Below, piece by piece: positions 8,141 through 16,671 of a stretch of DNA of 38,523 nt. The notes beneath the pieces are model-generated. The model searched no databases. It saw nothing but the letters and a program-made list of their open reading frames with translations, and had not been told where the DNA came from. Origin of the DNA: Candidatus Heimdallarchaeota archaeon. GTDB taxonomy: Archaea; Asgardarchaeota; Heimdallarchaeia; Hodarchaeales; Hodarchaeaceae. The stretch's first letter is position 1. The number at the start of each line of letters is the position of its first letter. The stretch is taken from the NCBI GenBank assembly GCA_020348965.1, contig CP070760.1:1991019-2029541 (forward strand), given 5' to 3'. Position numbers and translations under genes: made by a program.

Positions 8141-8641
8141 TTAAAATTGATAGGTTAATGTCTCTGCAAAACCTTCAAGATTAAGAACAATTGAACCAGA
8201 TGTTTCCAAATAGGCCTGTTGGTATGCGAGTCTCATTGGAGAGAGATCATAAGACAAAATTTTTATGAGAATTGCATCACATGAATCGTCATGGGCATCA
8301 TGGCTTAACACAATATTCAACTGGACGGGATAAGATTCCATAAAGGTGGAGGAACTTATGAGAGAAAATTCATGCTTAACGCATCCCCCGCTATAACTAA
8401 CCTTAATAGTCAATATTTCATTTTCAAGTTTGATGTTAATAATAGCGTAAGCATCTCTTGGGGCATTCTGAAATAGACTATCATCTAATAGGACGGGTGG
8501 AACACTCTGGTCATTTCGGGTCAGTGGTGAGCCCGTTAATAAGCCCGTATTTGCCATGACTAAGACAAATAGAATACTAAATAGTAAGCAAGTTGAATAC
8601 CATATTTTTCTGTTTAGATTAATACGTTGGTTGAAATTCAT
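8141..8641 (-). CDS. Exported or membrane-anchored protein of unknown function
   Basis: Residues 14-32 form an N-terminal hydrophobic segment (signal peptide or anchor), followed by a small soluble domain. That domain has alternating strand-like segments and a recognisable core: VSYSGGCVKHEF, then NIVLSHDAHDDSCDAILIKI and YDLSPMRLAYQQ. The paired Cys and His residues could form a disulfide or metal site. I recall similar GGC..H / H.....DxC proteins annotated only as hypothetical lipoproteins, without a function. GGTGA precedes the ATG at 8641, which is preferred over the GTG at 8650. It has its own terminator and stands alone. Confidence 0.6.
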   Translation of the reverse strand: MNFNQRINLNRKIWYSTCLLFSILFVLVMANTGLLTGSPLTRNDQSVPPVLLDDSLFQNAPRDAYAIINIKLENEILTIKVSYSGGCVKHEFSLISSSTFMESYPVQLNIVLSHDAHDDSCDAILIKILSYDLSPMRLAYQQAYLETSGSIVLNLEGFAETLTYQF

Positions 8642-8848
8642 TAGTTTCACCGTTATTTTGATATTTATATCTGATTTAAAACTATAAGAAAAGTATTAAA
8701 AAGCCCATGGGTTAGAACAGCCCGTTTCGGATTTGGAACAAGGTGTATTAAATGATAGAACAGGATTTCTAACTTTTAGAACAAAAAGACCAATCTCTAT
8801 AAAATAACTCTAATTTTCCTTTTGGAATCGCCATTATGTCAGGATTGA

Positions 8849-9703
8849 CTATAGCTCCCTAATTTCTTTAATTAACTCCCCAGCTTCATTACACTTTGCC
8901 TGAATGAGATTCAAATTGGGCTTATCTAAGTCATCCAACTCTCCCTTCATCTCGATTACTGAGGCCGCAGTCACTATTATTTGGAGAATATTCCCGATAT
9001 CGTGAGAGTAACGATCTTTCAGCTGGGTCTTTCCTTCATCAGCAATCCCTCTTTCAAGGTGAATAAGGATGACAATGATAAGAATGGTTAACAAAATCCC
9101 AACCAAATAGTTACTCATAATTGCGAAGTTATCACTTGAATAATACAAACCATACGTATAATCCTCTACTGAAAAAATAAGAATGAATGATACTAAGATA
9201 TATATGAATACAGTGATTAGCGTGATATATACCCATTTAACTCCCCCTCTTATAGTTTGGTGTATTTCTTTCCCCTTATAAATGACCAACAAGGAAATAA
9301 CAACATATGTGGCAAAATTCAAAGTCATCGCGAGAGATAGTGCGAGTACATCACCGAATAAGCTATAAAATATTAGTGGAAATATAAGATAAACAAGGGA
9401 GATAATAAACATGATTCTTCCTGGGACAAAACGGAAATATGAGAGAATCCCCATTACGATCAATACCAAGCCCTCTGCGCCTAGGATTGCGTTTAGAATA
9501 AAGAGAATCTCAGATCCAACTCCTGGAGGGATATTATCTGCAATTATAGCTATAAATCCAGTAATTACCCAACAGCTCCAGCCAGCAATGGGAGCAATGA
9601 ATCTTTTCTTTCTCTGATTAATAAAAAATTCGATAGAAAGACTAAGACCTAATACCCGGATCATAGTCAGAACGATGAGATTGTAGAAGGCTAGAATGTT
9701 CAT
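8849..9703 (-). CDS. Seven-helix membrane protein with a histidine-kinase-like phosphoacceptor domain only
   Basis: About seven membrane helices span residues 5-215. A short cytoplasmic tail (220-284) carries LKDRYSHDIGNILQII, which looks like the H-box of a HisKA/DHp dimerisation domain with H234 as the phosphoacceptor. A second helix (NLNLIQAKCNEAGELIKEIR) completes a DHp hairpin. The frame stops there: no N, G1 or G2 box of an ATPase domain follows in this frame or in the 200 bases downstream. It may be phosphorylated by a kinase encoded elsewhere, or may be a dimeric sensor that no longer signals by phosphate. The HAD gene lies 67 bases upstream on the same strand. The DHp call is motif-based. 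Confidence 0.65.
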   Translation of the reverse strand: MNILAFYNLIVLTMIRVLGLSLSIEFFINQRKKRFIAPIAGWSCWVITGFIAIIADNIPPGVGSEILFILNAILGAEGLVLIVMGILSYFRFVPGRIMFIISLVYLIFPLIFYSLFGDVLALSLAMTLNFATYVVISLLVIYKGKEIHQTIRGGVKWVYITLITVFIYILVSFILIFSVEDYTYGLYYSSDNFAIMSNYLVGILLTILIIVILIHLERGIADEGKTQLKDRYSHDIGNILQIIVTAASVIEMKGELDDLDKPNLNLIQAKCNEAGELIKEIREL

Positions 9704-9770
9704 CTTCTTTCAACATCTTAGAATTTGCGAGTTATTGCTTGTGCGATTGAGTCTAATATAAACACTCTGA

Positions 9771-10448
9771 TTAAGACAGATTTAGATAGTCTTTAAGTAA
9801 TAATTCTTTATAGGAAGCAATTATTCGATCTGCTTCTGTGAGATTTTTTTTAGGAAAGGTAGTTGTAATTCCTATAACATACATTCCTGCTCTCTTCGCT
9901 GCGGTAATCCCGCTTGGAGTGTCCTCTATTACAATACAATCCCTGGGTATAGACTTCAACTGTTTTGCTACTGATAAATAAATGTCAGGATAAGGTTTTC
10001 CCCTCAAATGCGGCTCCGATCCTGTTATTGCATCAAATTTTTCTAAGATATTAGCTTCTCTTAGGTTAAAGAGGATCTTTTTCATGATACCAGACGAGGC
10101 GACTCCAATTTTCCATCCGAGCTCCCGTGCTTGTTTGATAATCTCTTGTATTCCAGATATAGGTTCAAGTTTACCTTTAGCAATTTCCAAGTACACCTGT
10201 TCTTTTATTTCAGCTAACCTGAGTCTAATATCTTCGCTTTTATCAAGATTGTATTTAGTTAGGTAATGTTCTATTGCGTTTTGGGTTGTTCCACCCAATA
10301 TAGCAGAATAATCTGTCCCGATATCTATACCGTATTCTCGTTCAAACACAACATTCCAAGCGCCGCAACTAAAAGGTTCTGAATCGACAATCACTCCATC
10401 ACAATCAAGGATTAATGTAGTAAAAGAGTTCATTTCTTTGCGTCTCAT
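9771..10448 (-). CDS. HAD-superfamily phosphatase or phosphoglucomutase-like enzyme
   Basis: This is a haloacid dehalogenase hydrolase of subfamily IA with an alpha-helical cap. Motif I is LILDCDGVIVDSEP (D15 nucleophile, D17 acid). The cap follows (about 25-85). Motif II is in GVASSG, motif III is the Lys of RGKPYPDIY, and motif IV is VIEDTPSGI. The KPYPDIYL plus EDTPSGI pattern is that of beta-phosphoglucomutase, phosphoglycolate phosphatase and sugar-phosphate phosphatases; sequence alone does not separate these. Length 225 is normal. A second in-frame ATG five codons in is an alternative start. The gene is co-directional with the flavodoxin gene 85 bases upstream, but operon membership is unclear. 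Confidence 0.82.
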   Translation of the reverse strand: MRRKEMNSFTTLILDCDGVIVDSEPFSCGAWNVVFEREYGIDIGTDYSAILGGTTQNAIEHYLTKYNLDKSEDIRLRLAEIKEQVYLEIAKGKLEPISGIQEIIKQARELGWKIGVASSGIMKKILFNLREANILEKFDAITGSEPHLRGKPYPDIYLSVAKQLKSIPRDCIVIEDTPSGITAAKRAGMYVIGITTTFPKKNLTEADRIIASYKELLLKDYLNLS

Positions 10449-10533
10449 TCTGAGAGCTTCCTATCTTGGTATTTCTTTGACAAGTTTTTTCTTTTCAATT
10501 AAAAGGGAATTTTCATGTGACACTGAATGCCAT

Positions 10534-11094
10534 TCAATCTTTTTGTTGTAATGCCTGAATGAATGATTCTCTAGTAAACTTCTCTATTTCATTCCAATCT
10601 CTGTAGTCATTGATACCATTGGGATCAAAGTCTGGGGAAGCCTTCCCAGCTATTTTCAACATTTTCTTATCTAACCAACCTACAGGGGAATCTGGAGAGG
10701 CATTCATGACACCCCCGAAAGCTTCGTAATTAATGCTATCTACACTAACTCCCAGATTTTCCAAAGCCTTTTTACAGTATTCTTGTTTGATTTCTTGATA
10801 CCTTTCAGGAATAGCCGCATAACCAGAGCATACAAAGAATATTTTTGGCCCCCTGAACATGTTGATCTCTTCTTTTTTCTTTTTAATGAAATTCTTCATT
10901 TCTTTTGTCCATTGACCGATTCTAATCCCAGTCCCCAAAATTAATCCACTATATTTTGCTAATTCTGGCCACTCATCTTTTTTCACATTAATAACATCTG
11001 AATCAATATTTTCCTTCTGTAACCATTCAAACATTCGTTCAGCGATTCCCTGAGTTGCTCCATATCTAGTCCCATACACAATTAACGCCTTCAT
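10534..11094 (-). CDS. Flavodoxin-domain protein (HemG-like flavodoxin_5)
   Basis: The N-terminus MKALIVYGTRYGATQGIAER is the FMN phosphate loop of flavodoxins. It is followed by LILGTGIRIGQWTKEMKNFI and KIFFVCSGYAA, as in protoporphyrinogen-oxidase-like flavodoxins (HemG type). It probably carries FMN and moves electrons to an unknown partner. True HemG function is not implied. The start at 11094 is set by AGGAG 9 bases upstream; a longer frame would overlap the previous gene. Only 11 bases separate it from the four-helix membrane protein gene upstream, so the two almost surely share a transcript, and the membrane protein may be its redox or anchoring partner. Confidence 0.82.
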   Translation of the reverse strand: MKALIVYGTRYGATQGIAERMFEWLQKENIDSDVINVKKDEWPELAKYSGLILGTGIRIGQWTKEMKNFIKKKKEEINMFRGPKIFFVCSGYAAIPERYQEIKQEYCKKALENLGVSVDSINYEAFGGVMNASPDSPVGWLDKKMLKIAGKASPDFDPNGINDYRDWNEIEKFTRESFIQALQQKD

Positions 11095-11105
11095 TGTTTT
11101 TGCTC

Positions 11106-11537
11106 CTAAGTTGCTACCTTTACTTGCCATAAATGCTTCCAAGATACCTCCTCAGTTAGTATCATAGGAACTAAGAGAAGGATTGCTGTAAAAGTATCAG
11201 TTATTGCTACTAATATATAACCCGTTTCAATTTGGGTTGTCATCCACATTAAAAAAACCAGTATTGCGTATCCTAATCGTATTACAGCAGACCCAAATCC
11301 AATAAAGATGAACTTATTGATATCTTGAGTGGAAATCAGCAGAAAGTATCCGATAATAATTAGAAATATCCCGATTGTCTGTGGCCAGATGATTGGTTCT
11401 GGTGTTGCAACATTTAACAGAGATGCAGTGTAATCAGGTACAAATAACATAGGAACGCCAAGTAAAATGTCATAGATCCCACCAAGTATAAAAGCGATCC
11501 TCAAGTAACGATCGTCGGAAAATTGTTTCAAACTCAA
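11106..11537 (-). CDS. Small four-helix membrane protein, operon partner of the flavodoxin
   Basis: 143 residues with four hydrophobic helices (about 14-32, 48-68, 75-97, 105-127). The TTG start at 11537 has AAGGT 10 bases upstream, and a TATA-like TTATAAAAA lies near 11599-11609. The next gene on the strand is the flavodoxin, 11 bases away. I do not recognise a named family, although small four-helix proteins beginning FxxDRYLRIAFILGGIYDI look like archaeal hypothetical proteins. No haem-binding His pair is evident within the helices. A function in anchoring or electron transfer with the flavodoxin is inferred from spacing only. Confidence 0.65.
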   Translation of the reverse strand: MSLKQFSDDRYLRIAFILGGIYDILLGVPMLFVPDYTASLLNVATPEPIIWPQTIGIFLIIIGYFLLISTQDINKFIFIGFGSAVIRLGYAILVFLMWMTTQIETGYILVAITDTFTAILLLVPMILTEEVSWKHLWQVKVAT

Positions 11538-11730
11538 AATTATTACCTTTTCTGGTTGTTTTTAACTAGTTTAATTACATTGTACGAAGTTCATGACGAT
11601 TTTTATAACATTTACTCCAAAATAATAGTACAGAAGAATGAATTGATTAATACAGAAAAGAGATAGAGAACCTTCTTCAACAACGTCTTCTTGAAATCAT
11701 TCTTACAAATGAAATTAGGTAATTAGCTAT

Positions 11731-12954
11731 TCACTTCTCTTCTTTAAAAAAGAATATGACAATGATTAACAGTATGACAGTAAAGACTGCAGAAATACCA
11801 AAATTCATACGAAAGGTGGAATTAAGACCACCAGAATACCCGCCGAGAATAGTACCAGTAGCAAAGCCAAAACTCTGACACGCACTAAAATAACCCATCC
11901 AAGTTCCCCGTCTGGACTCACCAACGCGTTCTGAAACGATTGTCGGGCCTGCTACGAAGAGGCCAACATATATAGGTAACATATACAACAAAGCGGGAAT
12001 AATATAATTATCAGTGACAAAAAAGAATCCAACCCATACTACAAAGTAAGCTAGATAACATAAAATCAAAATATTCTTAAAACCATGAGTTTTTCCGATT
12101 TTACCTGTATAATGGGAAGCAAATGTACCAGCTAATGTTGCTCCACCAAAAACTACACCAACTAGAAGTGATGGACTTTTTAGTTCCTCCAAAAAGTAGA
12201 TCGTTATGAACTGCCCAGAAAACGACCCCATGAAATTCTGGAGTACCGCAATGATGAATAAGATAATTATTACTGGAGAATAACGTAAGATATCAGAGGA
12301 ATTAGAAAATGATCGGTTTTGATTCCTATCAGAAGTTTCCTGGTTCAACAGCTCTTTATTTGAATGTCGTAAATCTTTAGATATTATGACGCTAATTAGT
12401 CCAATTACACAAATTCCTACTGATATCAAGAATAAAAAACCCATTCCGACGGTATCATAGATTGTTCCTGAAACTATAGAACCAAAAAAATAACCCAGTG
12501 ACGCGACCGCACCCATTGAACCAAAAATGTCCTCCTTACTTGTCAAACTCGCATATTTCATTATAGCTGGATTGAAACAAGCCAACAAACTATATGAAAT
12601 CACATAATCAACGAAAAATAGAATTGGATCCGTAATTAACATTAAAGATAGAAAACACAGGATGAAGAGGATAAAAGCGACTATCATCGTCTTTTTCGAT
12701 CCTACGAGATCGACTATCCAACCAAAAATAAAGACTGAGAATATCATTGTAGCAAAAGGGATACCATTGAATAACCCCGTCAAAAAATAGTCGTTATTCG
12801 ACAGCTTAAAAAAATAGGGGCTTAGAAATGGCTGAATCAAGCCCCAAGGAATCATCCAAAGAAAATTCACAGCTAGTACGGAAACTACATCCTGGTCTAG
12901 TGACCTAAGGAACCCCTGTACATATTGGAACTTGAAGCTAACCACTTTATTCAT
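11731..12954 (-). CDS. MFS transporter
   Basis: A 12-helix major facilitator superfamily carrier. The A-motif-like loop GWIVDLVGSKKTMIVAF lies between helices 2 and 3, and a central cytoplasmic loop (about 195-215, SKDLRHSNKELLNQ) separates the two six-helix halves. The second half has GKIGKTHGFKNILIL at the matching position. The substrate is unknown; the fold is like sugar or multidrug carriers. The ATG at 12954 and a GTG two codons upstream are both usable. It is transcribed away from the TrmB regulator at 13214. ATTATTAAC repeats 32 bp apart lie between its start and its likely TATA, so repression by the TrmB protein is a reasonable inference. Confidence 0.85.
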   Translation of the reverse strand: MNKVVSFKFQYVQGFLRSLDQDVVSVLAVNFLWMIPWGLIQPFLSPYFFKLSNNDYFLTGLFNGIPFATMIFSVFIFGWIVDLVGSKKTMIVAFILFILCFLSLMLITDPILFFVDYVISYSLLACFNPAIMKYASLTSKEDIFGSMGAVASLGYFFGSIVSGTIYDTVGMGFLFLISVGICVIGLISVIISKDLRHSNKELLNQETSDRNQNRSFSNSSDILRYSPVIIILFIIAVLQNFMGSFSGQFITIYFLEELKSPSLLVGVVFGGATLAGTFASHYTGKIGKTHGFKNILILCYLAYFVVWVGFFFVTDNYIIPALLYMLPIYVGLFVAGPTIVSERVGESRRGTWMGYFSACQSFGFATGTILGGYSGGLNSTFRMNFGISAVFTVILLIIVIFFFKEEK

Positions 12955-12960
12955 TAACAC

Positions 12961-13213
12961 CTTGACTTTTAGCTTATTATTAACTAAGGGAAGATCGGCG
13001 GAGTTTGATTATTAACAATTTCTTTTCTGGTAAAAATATAATTGTAACCAAGTGAGGATTAGATTTGTTAAGTGCAGAAATACTCACTCTTTTGCAAGTT
13101 GAGCTTGAATTACTCTCTGAGAATTTTTTCAGGTAATTTTAGGTTAAGAATCGTTTCGATGGATTTTTACAATGTCATTATGAAGGCTGTAGAACAAAAA
13201 ATTGTGAAGGAAA
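12961..13213. promoter_or_regulatory. Divergent control region between MFS and TrmB genes
   Basis: ATTATTAAC occurs at 12976-12984 and 13008-13016, 32 bp apart, between the MFS start and its likely TATA (complement of about 13036-13044). AGTGAG (13051-13056) and CTCACT (13083-13088) form a spaced inverted pair. TTTTACAA occurs at 13165-13172, just upstream of the rightward gene. The arrangement fits control of both genes by the TrmB-type protein, but no site is proven. Confidence 0.4.
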
Positions 13214-14194
13214 ATGGTTGGAATAACCCTCTCATCTGATGAATTACAGATAATCTTTGATATCTTAGGACTAGATGAGAATCAAAGTTTGGTGTACTTA
13301 TCTCTTTTATCTGCAGGAACCCTGACCCTGGGCCAGATTAGTCAATTGTCTGGATTGCATTATCTCCAAGTCCGTGATGCCATGGAAGTCCTTGTTGGAG
13401 GGGATTATGTTAATTGGACTCCAGGGAAAATTAATCGCTATTATGCCCAAGAACCATTTTTAAAGGCATTCTTATTGGCTTATGATCCTTTTACCTTATT
13501 ATCCATTCGTGATGAGACCAAAAAAAGGATTTCAGGTCTGGAAAAAGATATTCAGATAAAGATTCAATCATTGTTTGGAAGTTTATCTGAAGAAAATCGT
13601 GTTACAATTCAACAAGAATACGATTTAATAAAAGCGAACCTAGAACAGCAGCAAAAACAGATTGATAACGAGATATCAGCATTAAATTTTACGATAAGTG
13701 AAATGAGACAGCGCCTAAAGTTTTTATTCGAAATGTCTCGGAAACTAAGTACGTCAACTCAACAAGATTTGAGTGGTTTAATAACTGACTTAGTCTTTGG
13801 AGAAACAACTTTTTTACTCCTTCTAAAAGACATAACTTCTCGGGCGAAAGTTTCATTAACTGTTTTAATGCCTCACTTGGAAATTCAAACGTTAATGACG
13901 GCTACCAAATTACCACTCCCAGTTCGGACACGAACATCGTTTATTGGGGATTTTTCGAAAGCTCCTCGGAATATTTTGCAGAAAGTGGTTTCAGCACAGA
14001 TAAAACTAAAGGAAACCTCCGTTGATTTTTGGGGATGTATACGTGATAACGAAGAGGTCTTGGTAGGATTCCTACCTCAGAATTCACAGGATGAAGTTTT
14101 TGGAATAACAAGTACAAATTCCACTATGATACAATTTTTGGGACAGCAAATTCGTATTTATTCCATGAAAGGTAAGGATTTGGTAATCAATTAA
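13214..14194 (+). CDS. TrmB-family transcriptional regulator
   Basis: The N-terminal winged helix (about 8-85) reads IIFDILGLDENQSLVYLSLL, then LTLGQISQLSGLHYLQVRDA with MEVLVGGDYVNW as the wing, typical of TrmB. A long coiled coil (about 105-180; EQQQKQIDNEISALNFTI) follows. The C-terminal effector region (about 190-326) contains VSLTVLMPHLEIQTLM and RTRTSFIGDF, resembling the PLD-like ligand domain of TrmB proteins. TrmB proteins sense sugars or other metabolites and repress or activate transporter genes. The divergent MFS gene and the sugar dehydrogenase downstream fit a sugar-linked role, but the ligand is inference. AAGGAAA precedes the ATG. Confidence 0.82.
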   Translation: MVGITLSSDELQIIFDILGLDENQSLVYLSLLSAGTLTLGQISQLSGLHYLQVRDAMEVLVGGDYVNWTPGKINRYYAQEPFLKAFLLAYDPFTLLSIRDETKKRISGLEKDIQIKIQSLFGSLSEENRVTIQQEYDLIKANLEQQQKQIDNEISALNFTISEMRQRLKFLFEMSRKLSTSTQQDLSGLITDLVFGETTFLLLLKDITSRAKVSLTVLMPHLEIQTLMTATKLPLPVRTRTSFIGDFSKAPRNILQKVVSAQIKLKETSVDFWGCIRDNEEVLVGFLPQNSQDEVFGITSTNSTMIQFLGQQIRIYSMKGKDLVIN

Positions 14195-14286
14195 ACCTCG
14201 CTGATGGGGGATGTTAATCTCCGATAGAGAAGAATTACGCCTATTAACAGAGGAATAACAGTGAGATTGAATTCGTTCTCCTTCAT
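14191..14286 (-). other. Possible small membrane protein or remnant of a surface-protein tail
   Basis: A 31-codon frame starting at ATG 14284-14286 encodes a single hydrophobic stretch, FNLTVIPLLIGVILLYRRLT, and ends four bases inside the convergent TrmB gene. The frame stays open upstream to at least 14313 (second ATG). A lone helix followed by RR is what the C-terminal anchors of the surface proteins in this window look like. It may be a free small membrane protein or what is left of a deleted surface-protein gene. No Shine-Dalgarno sequence is seen. Confidence 0.3.
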
Positions 14287-14378
14287 TAGAATGAGTCTAC
14301 GAATTTCACACATAAAATCGAAAATGTTTGGAGAAAAGAGGTGATCTCACAATTAGTAGAGGGTTAGGTGTGTTTCAA

Positions 14379-15920
14379 ATGAAAAGAATTGCAATAGTTA
14401 TCAACTCTTTGAGTCTTCTTATCTTTGCATTACTTCTTTTTACGGCAGACACAAGACCACAGAAGGAATCTATTTCTTCAACCTTGGAATTGGAAGATGT
14501 AGAATTCAGAGTAGAAAAGGCATTCCCCAATCTCACATTTGCTAATCCTGTCGGTTTATATCATTCTGGAGATGAAAGTAATCGTCTCTTTGTAGTAGAA
14601 CAGGAAGGGATTATTTATTGCTTCAATAATTCGCCAACAGTTAGTAGTGTGGAAATTTTCTTGGATATTTCAGACAAGGTACTGTATGGAGGAGAACAAG
14701 GACTTCTTGGCCTTGCATTTGCTCCTAATTATTCGAATAACGGATATTTCTATGTAGACTACATTGCTGATACTCCAAGGCGAACTGTTCTTTCTCGCTT
14801 TACTGTCATGAGCAACAATTCCAACCAAGCAAATATTACCAGCGAACATATCTTACTTGAGGTTAACCAACCATATTCGAATCATAATGGGGGACAACTG
14901 GAATTCGGATCTGATGGTTATCTCTACTTGGCACTGGGAGACGGTGGTAGTGGTGGTGATCCCCTTAGAAATGGTCAGAACCGATCTACATTACTGGGAT
15001 CTATCCTTCGGTTAAATGTCGATAACACATCAACCTATAGTATTCCAAGTGATAATCCTTTTGCGGGAAACAGTAAGAATTACAGGGAAGAAATTTTCGC
15101 ATATGGATTACGGAACCCATGGCGATTTAGTTTTGATCCTGTGACTGGGTTGCTTTGGGCAGCAGATGTAGGTCAGAATAAGATTGAAGAAATTGATATT
15201 ATCGAAAGTGGTAATAATTACGGTTGGAATATCATGGAGGGATCGCTTTGTTATTCTCCCTCTACTGGCTGTGATGAAACAGGTTTAACTTTACCAGTCT
15301 TTGAGTATGGCCATGATGTAGGCATCTCAATAACAGGGGGATATGTATATCGTGGAACTAAACTAACTAGTTTATATGGGTATTATATCTATGGCGATTA
15401 CGGCTCGGGACGAATTTGGGCTTTATTTTATAATGAATCAATTACTCAAAATTATCTTCTTGTTGATACTCCATTAAATATTGTTTCTTTTGGCGTCGAC
15501 CAAAAAAATGAGTTATATATCTGTGCTTTCGATGGAAAAATCCACAATTTAATCGAAGTAATCCTCACAACTACATCTATTACAACTACTACTGCAACCA
15601 CTAATACAAGTGCGAGTCCTACCACAGAAACTTCTACAACTTCATTAACCACTACAAACACAAGTACCAGTAATACTTTATTAACTTCTACCATAACACT
15701 AACCAGTGTCAACACAACTACAATCTCACCAACCACTTCTCAAACGACAATACCTCCAACTTCTAAGACTTCGATTCCCTCGACAAATTCGACCTTTCAA
15801 TCTTCAACAACTCAAACTTCTATTTCTACCTTTACCCCAGGATTCCTATTGTTAGTTCCGATGAGTACATTAATAATTATCCTCTTAAGACGAACAGGAA
15901 AAATAACAGGAAAAAAATAA
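14379..15920 (+). CDS. Surface-anchored PQQ-type sugar dehydrogenase (GSDH family), PGF-CTERM-like
   Basis: A signal peptide (about 1-25) leads into a six-bladed beta-propeller of the soluble glucose/aldose sugar dehydrogenase and Hhip family. H169 in YSNHNGGQLEFGSDGYLYLA corresponds to the catalytic His that activates the sugar. LYLALGDGGSGGDP, LRNPWRFSFDPVTG and ADVGQNKIEEID are family signatures for the Ca and PQQ pocket. A roughly 110-residue Thr/Ser-rich stalk follows, then TPGFLLLVPMS, a hydrophobic helix and a basic tail, so the enzyme is displayed outside the cell. The ATG at 14379 is preferred over a TTG at 14328 because it begins the signal peptide. It ends one base from the convergent QueG-like gene. 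Whether PQQ is made or imported is not shown here. Confidence 0.85.
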   Translation: MKRIAIVINSLSLLIFALLLFTADTRPQKESISSTLELEDVEFRVEKAFPNLTFANPVGLYHSGDESNRLFVVEQEGIIYCFNNSPTVSSVEIFLDISDKVLYGGEQGLLGLAFAPNYSNNGYFYVDYIADTPRRTVLSRFTVMSNNSNQANITSEHILLEVNQPYSNHNGGQLEFGSDGYLYLALGDGGSGGDPLRNGQNRSTLLGSILRLNVDNTSTYSIPSDNPFAGNSKNYREEIFAYGLRNPWRFSFDPVTGLLWAADVGQNKIEEIDIIESGNNYGWNIMEGSLCYSPSTGCDETGLTLPVFEYGHDVGISITGGYVYRGTKLTSLYGYYIYGDYGSGRIWALFYNESITQNYLLVDTPLNIVSFGVDQKNELYICAFDGKIHNLIEVILTTTSITTTTATTNTSASPTTETSTTSLTTTNTSTSNTLLTSTITLTSVNTTTISPTTSQTTIPPTSKTSIPSTNSTFQSSTTQTSISTFTPGFLLLVPMSTLIIILLRRTGKITGKK

Positions 15921-15921
15921 G

Positions 15922-16671
15922 CTACCTAGTAGTCAGTTGAAAAGATTCGTTAAATTTTGATGTGAAGTAACAGGCTTTAATACATTTCCCACAGACATCT
16001 GCGCTTAAATCTAAATGTCGAATATATTTTCGACAATTTTCTCGATAATCATTTAATTTTGATTGTTTTTTCAAAAACGAACAGATGTTGAAACAAGCAG
16101 TACAGTCCTCACAAGTCTGATCTAACAGCGGATCAGAGGGAAAATTGAGTGGAGTCAACACAGAAACAAAACGAAATGCACAACTGAATTTGGGGTGAAT
16201 GATGAGATTGTTCTTCCCTCGCCATCCCATCCCTGCAAACTCCCCTATTAATCTGTGGGAAATTGTCATCGGGAAATACTCCTGAACATGACTAATTTTA
16301 CCTACTATTCCATCTATTGTGGGAAGGATTGGTATTCCTTGAGTGGCTATGGCCACTTTTTCCGATAAAATTTTCAACTCATTATTTAATTTATTATAGG
16401 CCTCGGCATAAATTTCCCATTTTTTCTTACCTTGATCAATGGCTAGGATTTCAGCTTCAGAATAAGCAAGAGCAAGACTAATTATTGAACCATCTTCTAA
16501 AAACTTTTGAAAGTGAGTTCCACATAGCTCTTCCAATTTATGTTGTTGACTTGGCATTAAACTCTTGTAGACAGATGTAAAAGTAGTTGTTTTTGTATCC
16601 CCATTTCGCCTTAAATCTTGACAATTCGATTCAATGATTTTTACAAGTTCTACCTTAGAAATCATATTCAT
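15922..16671 (-). CDS. QueG-like two-cluster Fe-S protein (epoxyqueuosine reductase-related)
   Basis: The middle of the protein matches the QueG family: HRLIGEFAGMGWRGKNNLII is the equivalent of the AGLGWIGKN segment. Then CEDCTACFNIC (C187, C190, C193, C197), C213 and CGKCIKAC (C227, C230, C234) provide eight cysteines for two 4Fe-4S clusters. The chain is shorter (249) than true QueG (about 350-380) and lacks the C-terminal HEAT-like region. The N-terminal domain is divergent, so cobalamin binding and epoxyqueuosine as substrate are doubtful. It may be a reductase of an unknown corrinoid or another substrate. Divergent from the TlpA-like gene; AAGGTAAG precedes the ATG. Confidence 0.75.
   Translation of the reverse strand: MNMISKVELVKIIESNCQDLRRNGDTKTTTFTSVYKSLMPSQQHKLEELCGTHFQKFLEDGSIISLALAYSEAEILAIDQGKKKWEIYAEAYNKLNNELKILSEKVAIATQGIPILPTIDGIVGKISHVQEYFPMTISHRLIGEFAGMGWRGKNNLIIHPKFSCAFRFVSVLTPLNFPSDPLLDQTCEDCTACFNICSFLKKQSKLNDYRENCRKYIRHLDLSADVCGKCIKACYFTSKFNESFQLTTR

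Noticed and set aside
15452-15736. 94-codon frame on the - strand rich in Val
   Set aside because: It is the antisense image of the Thr-rich stalk of the sugar dehydrogenase.
15590-15830. ACA/ACT-rich stretch that looks like a DNA repeat
   Set aside because: It is the codon pattern of the Thr/Ser stalk, not a tandem repeat with a fixed unit.
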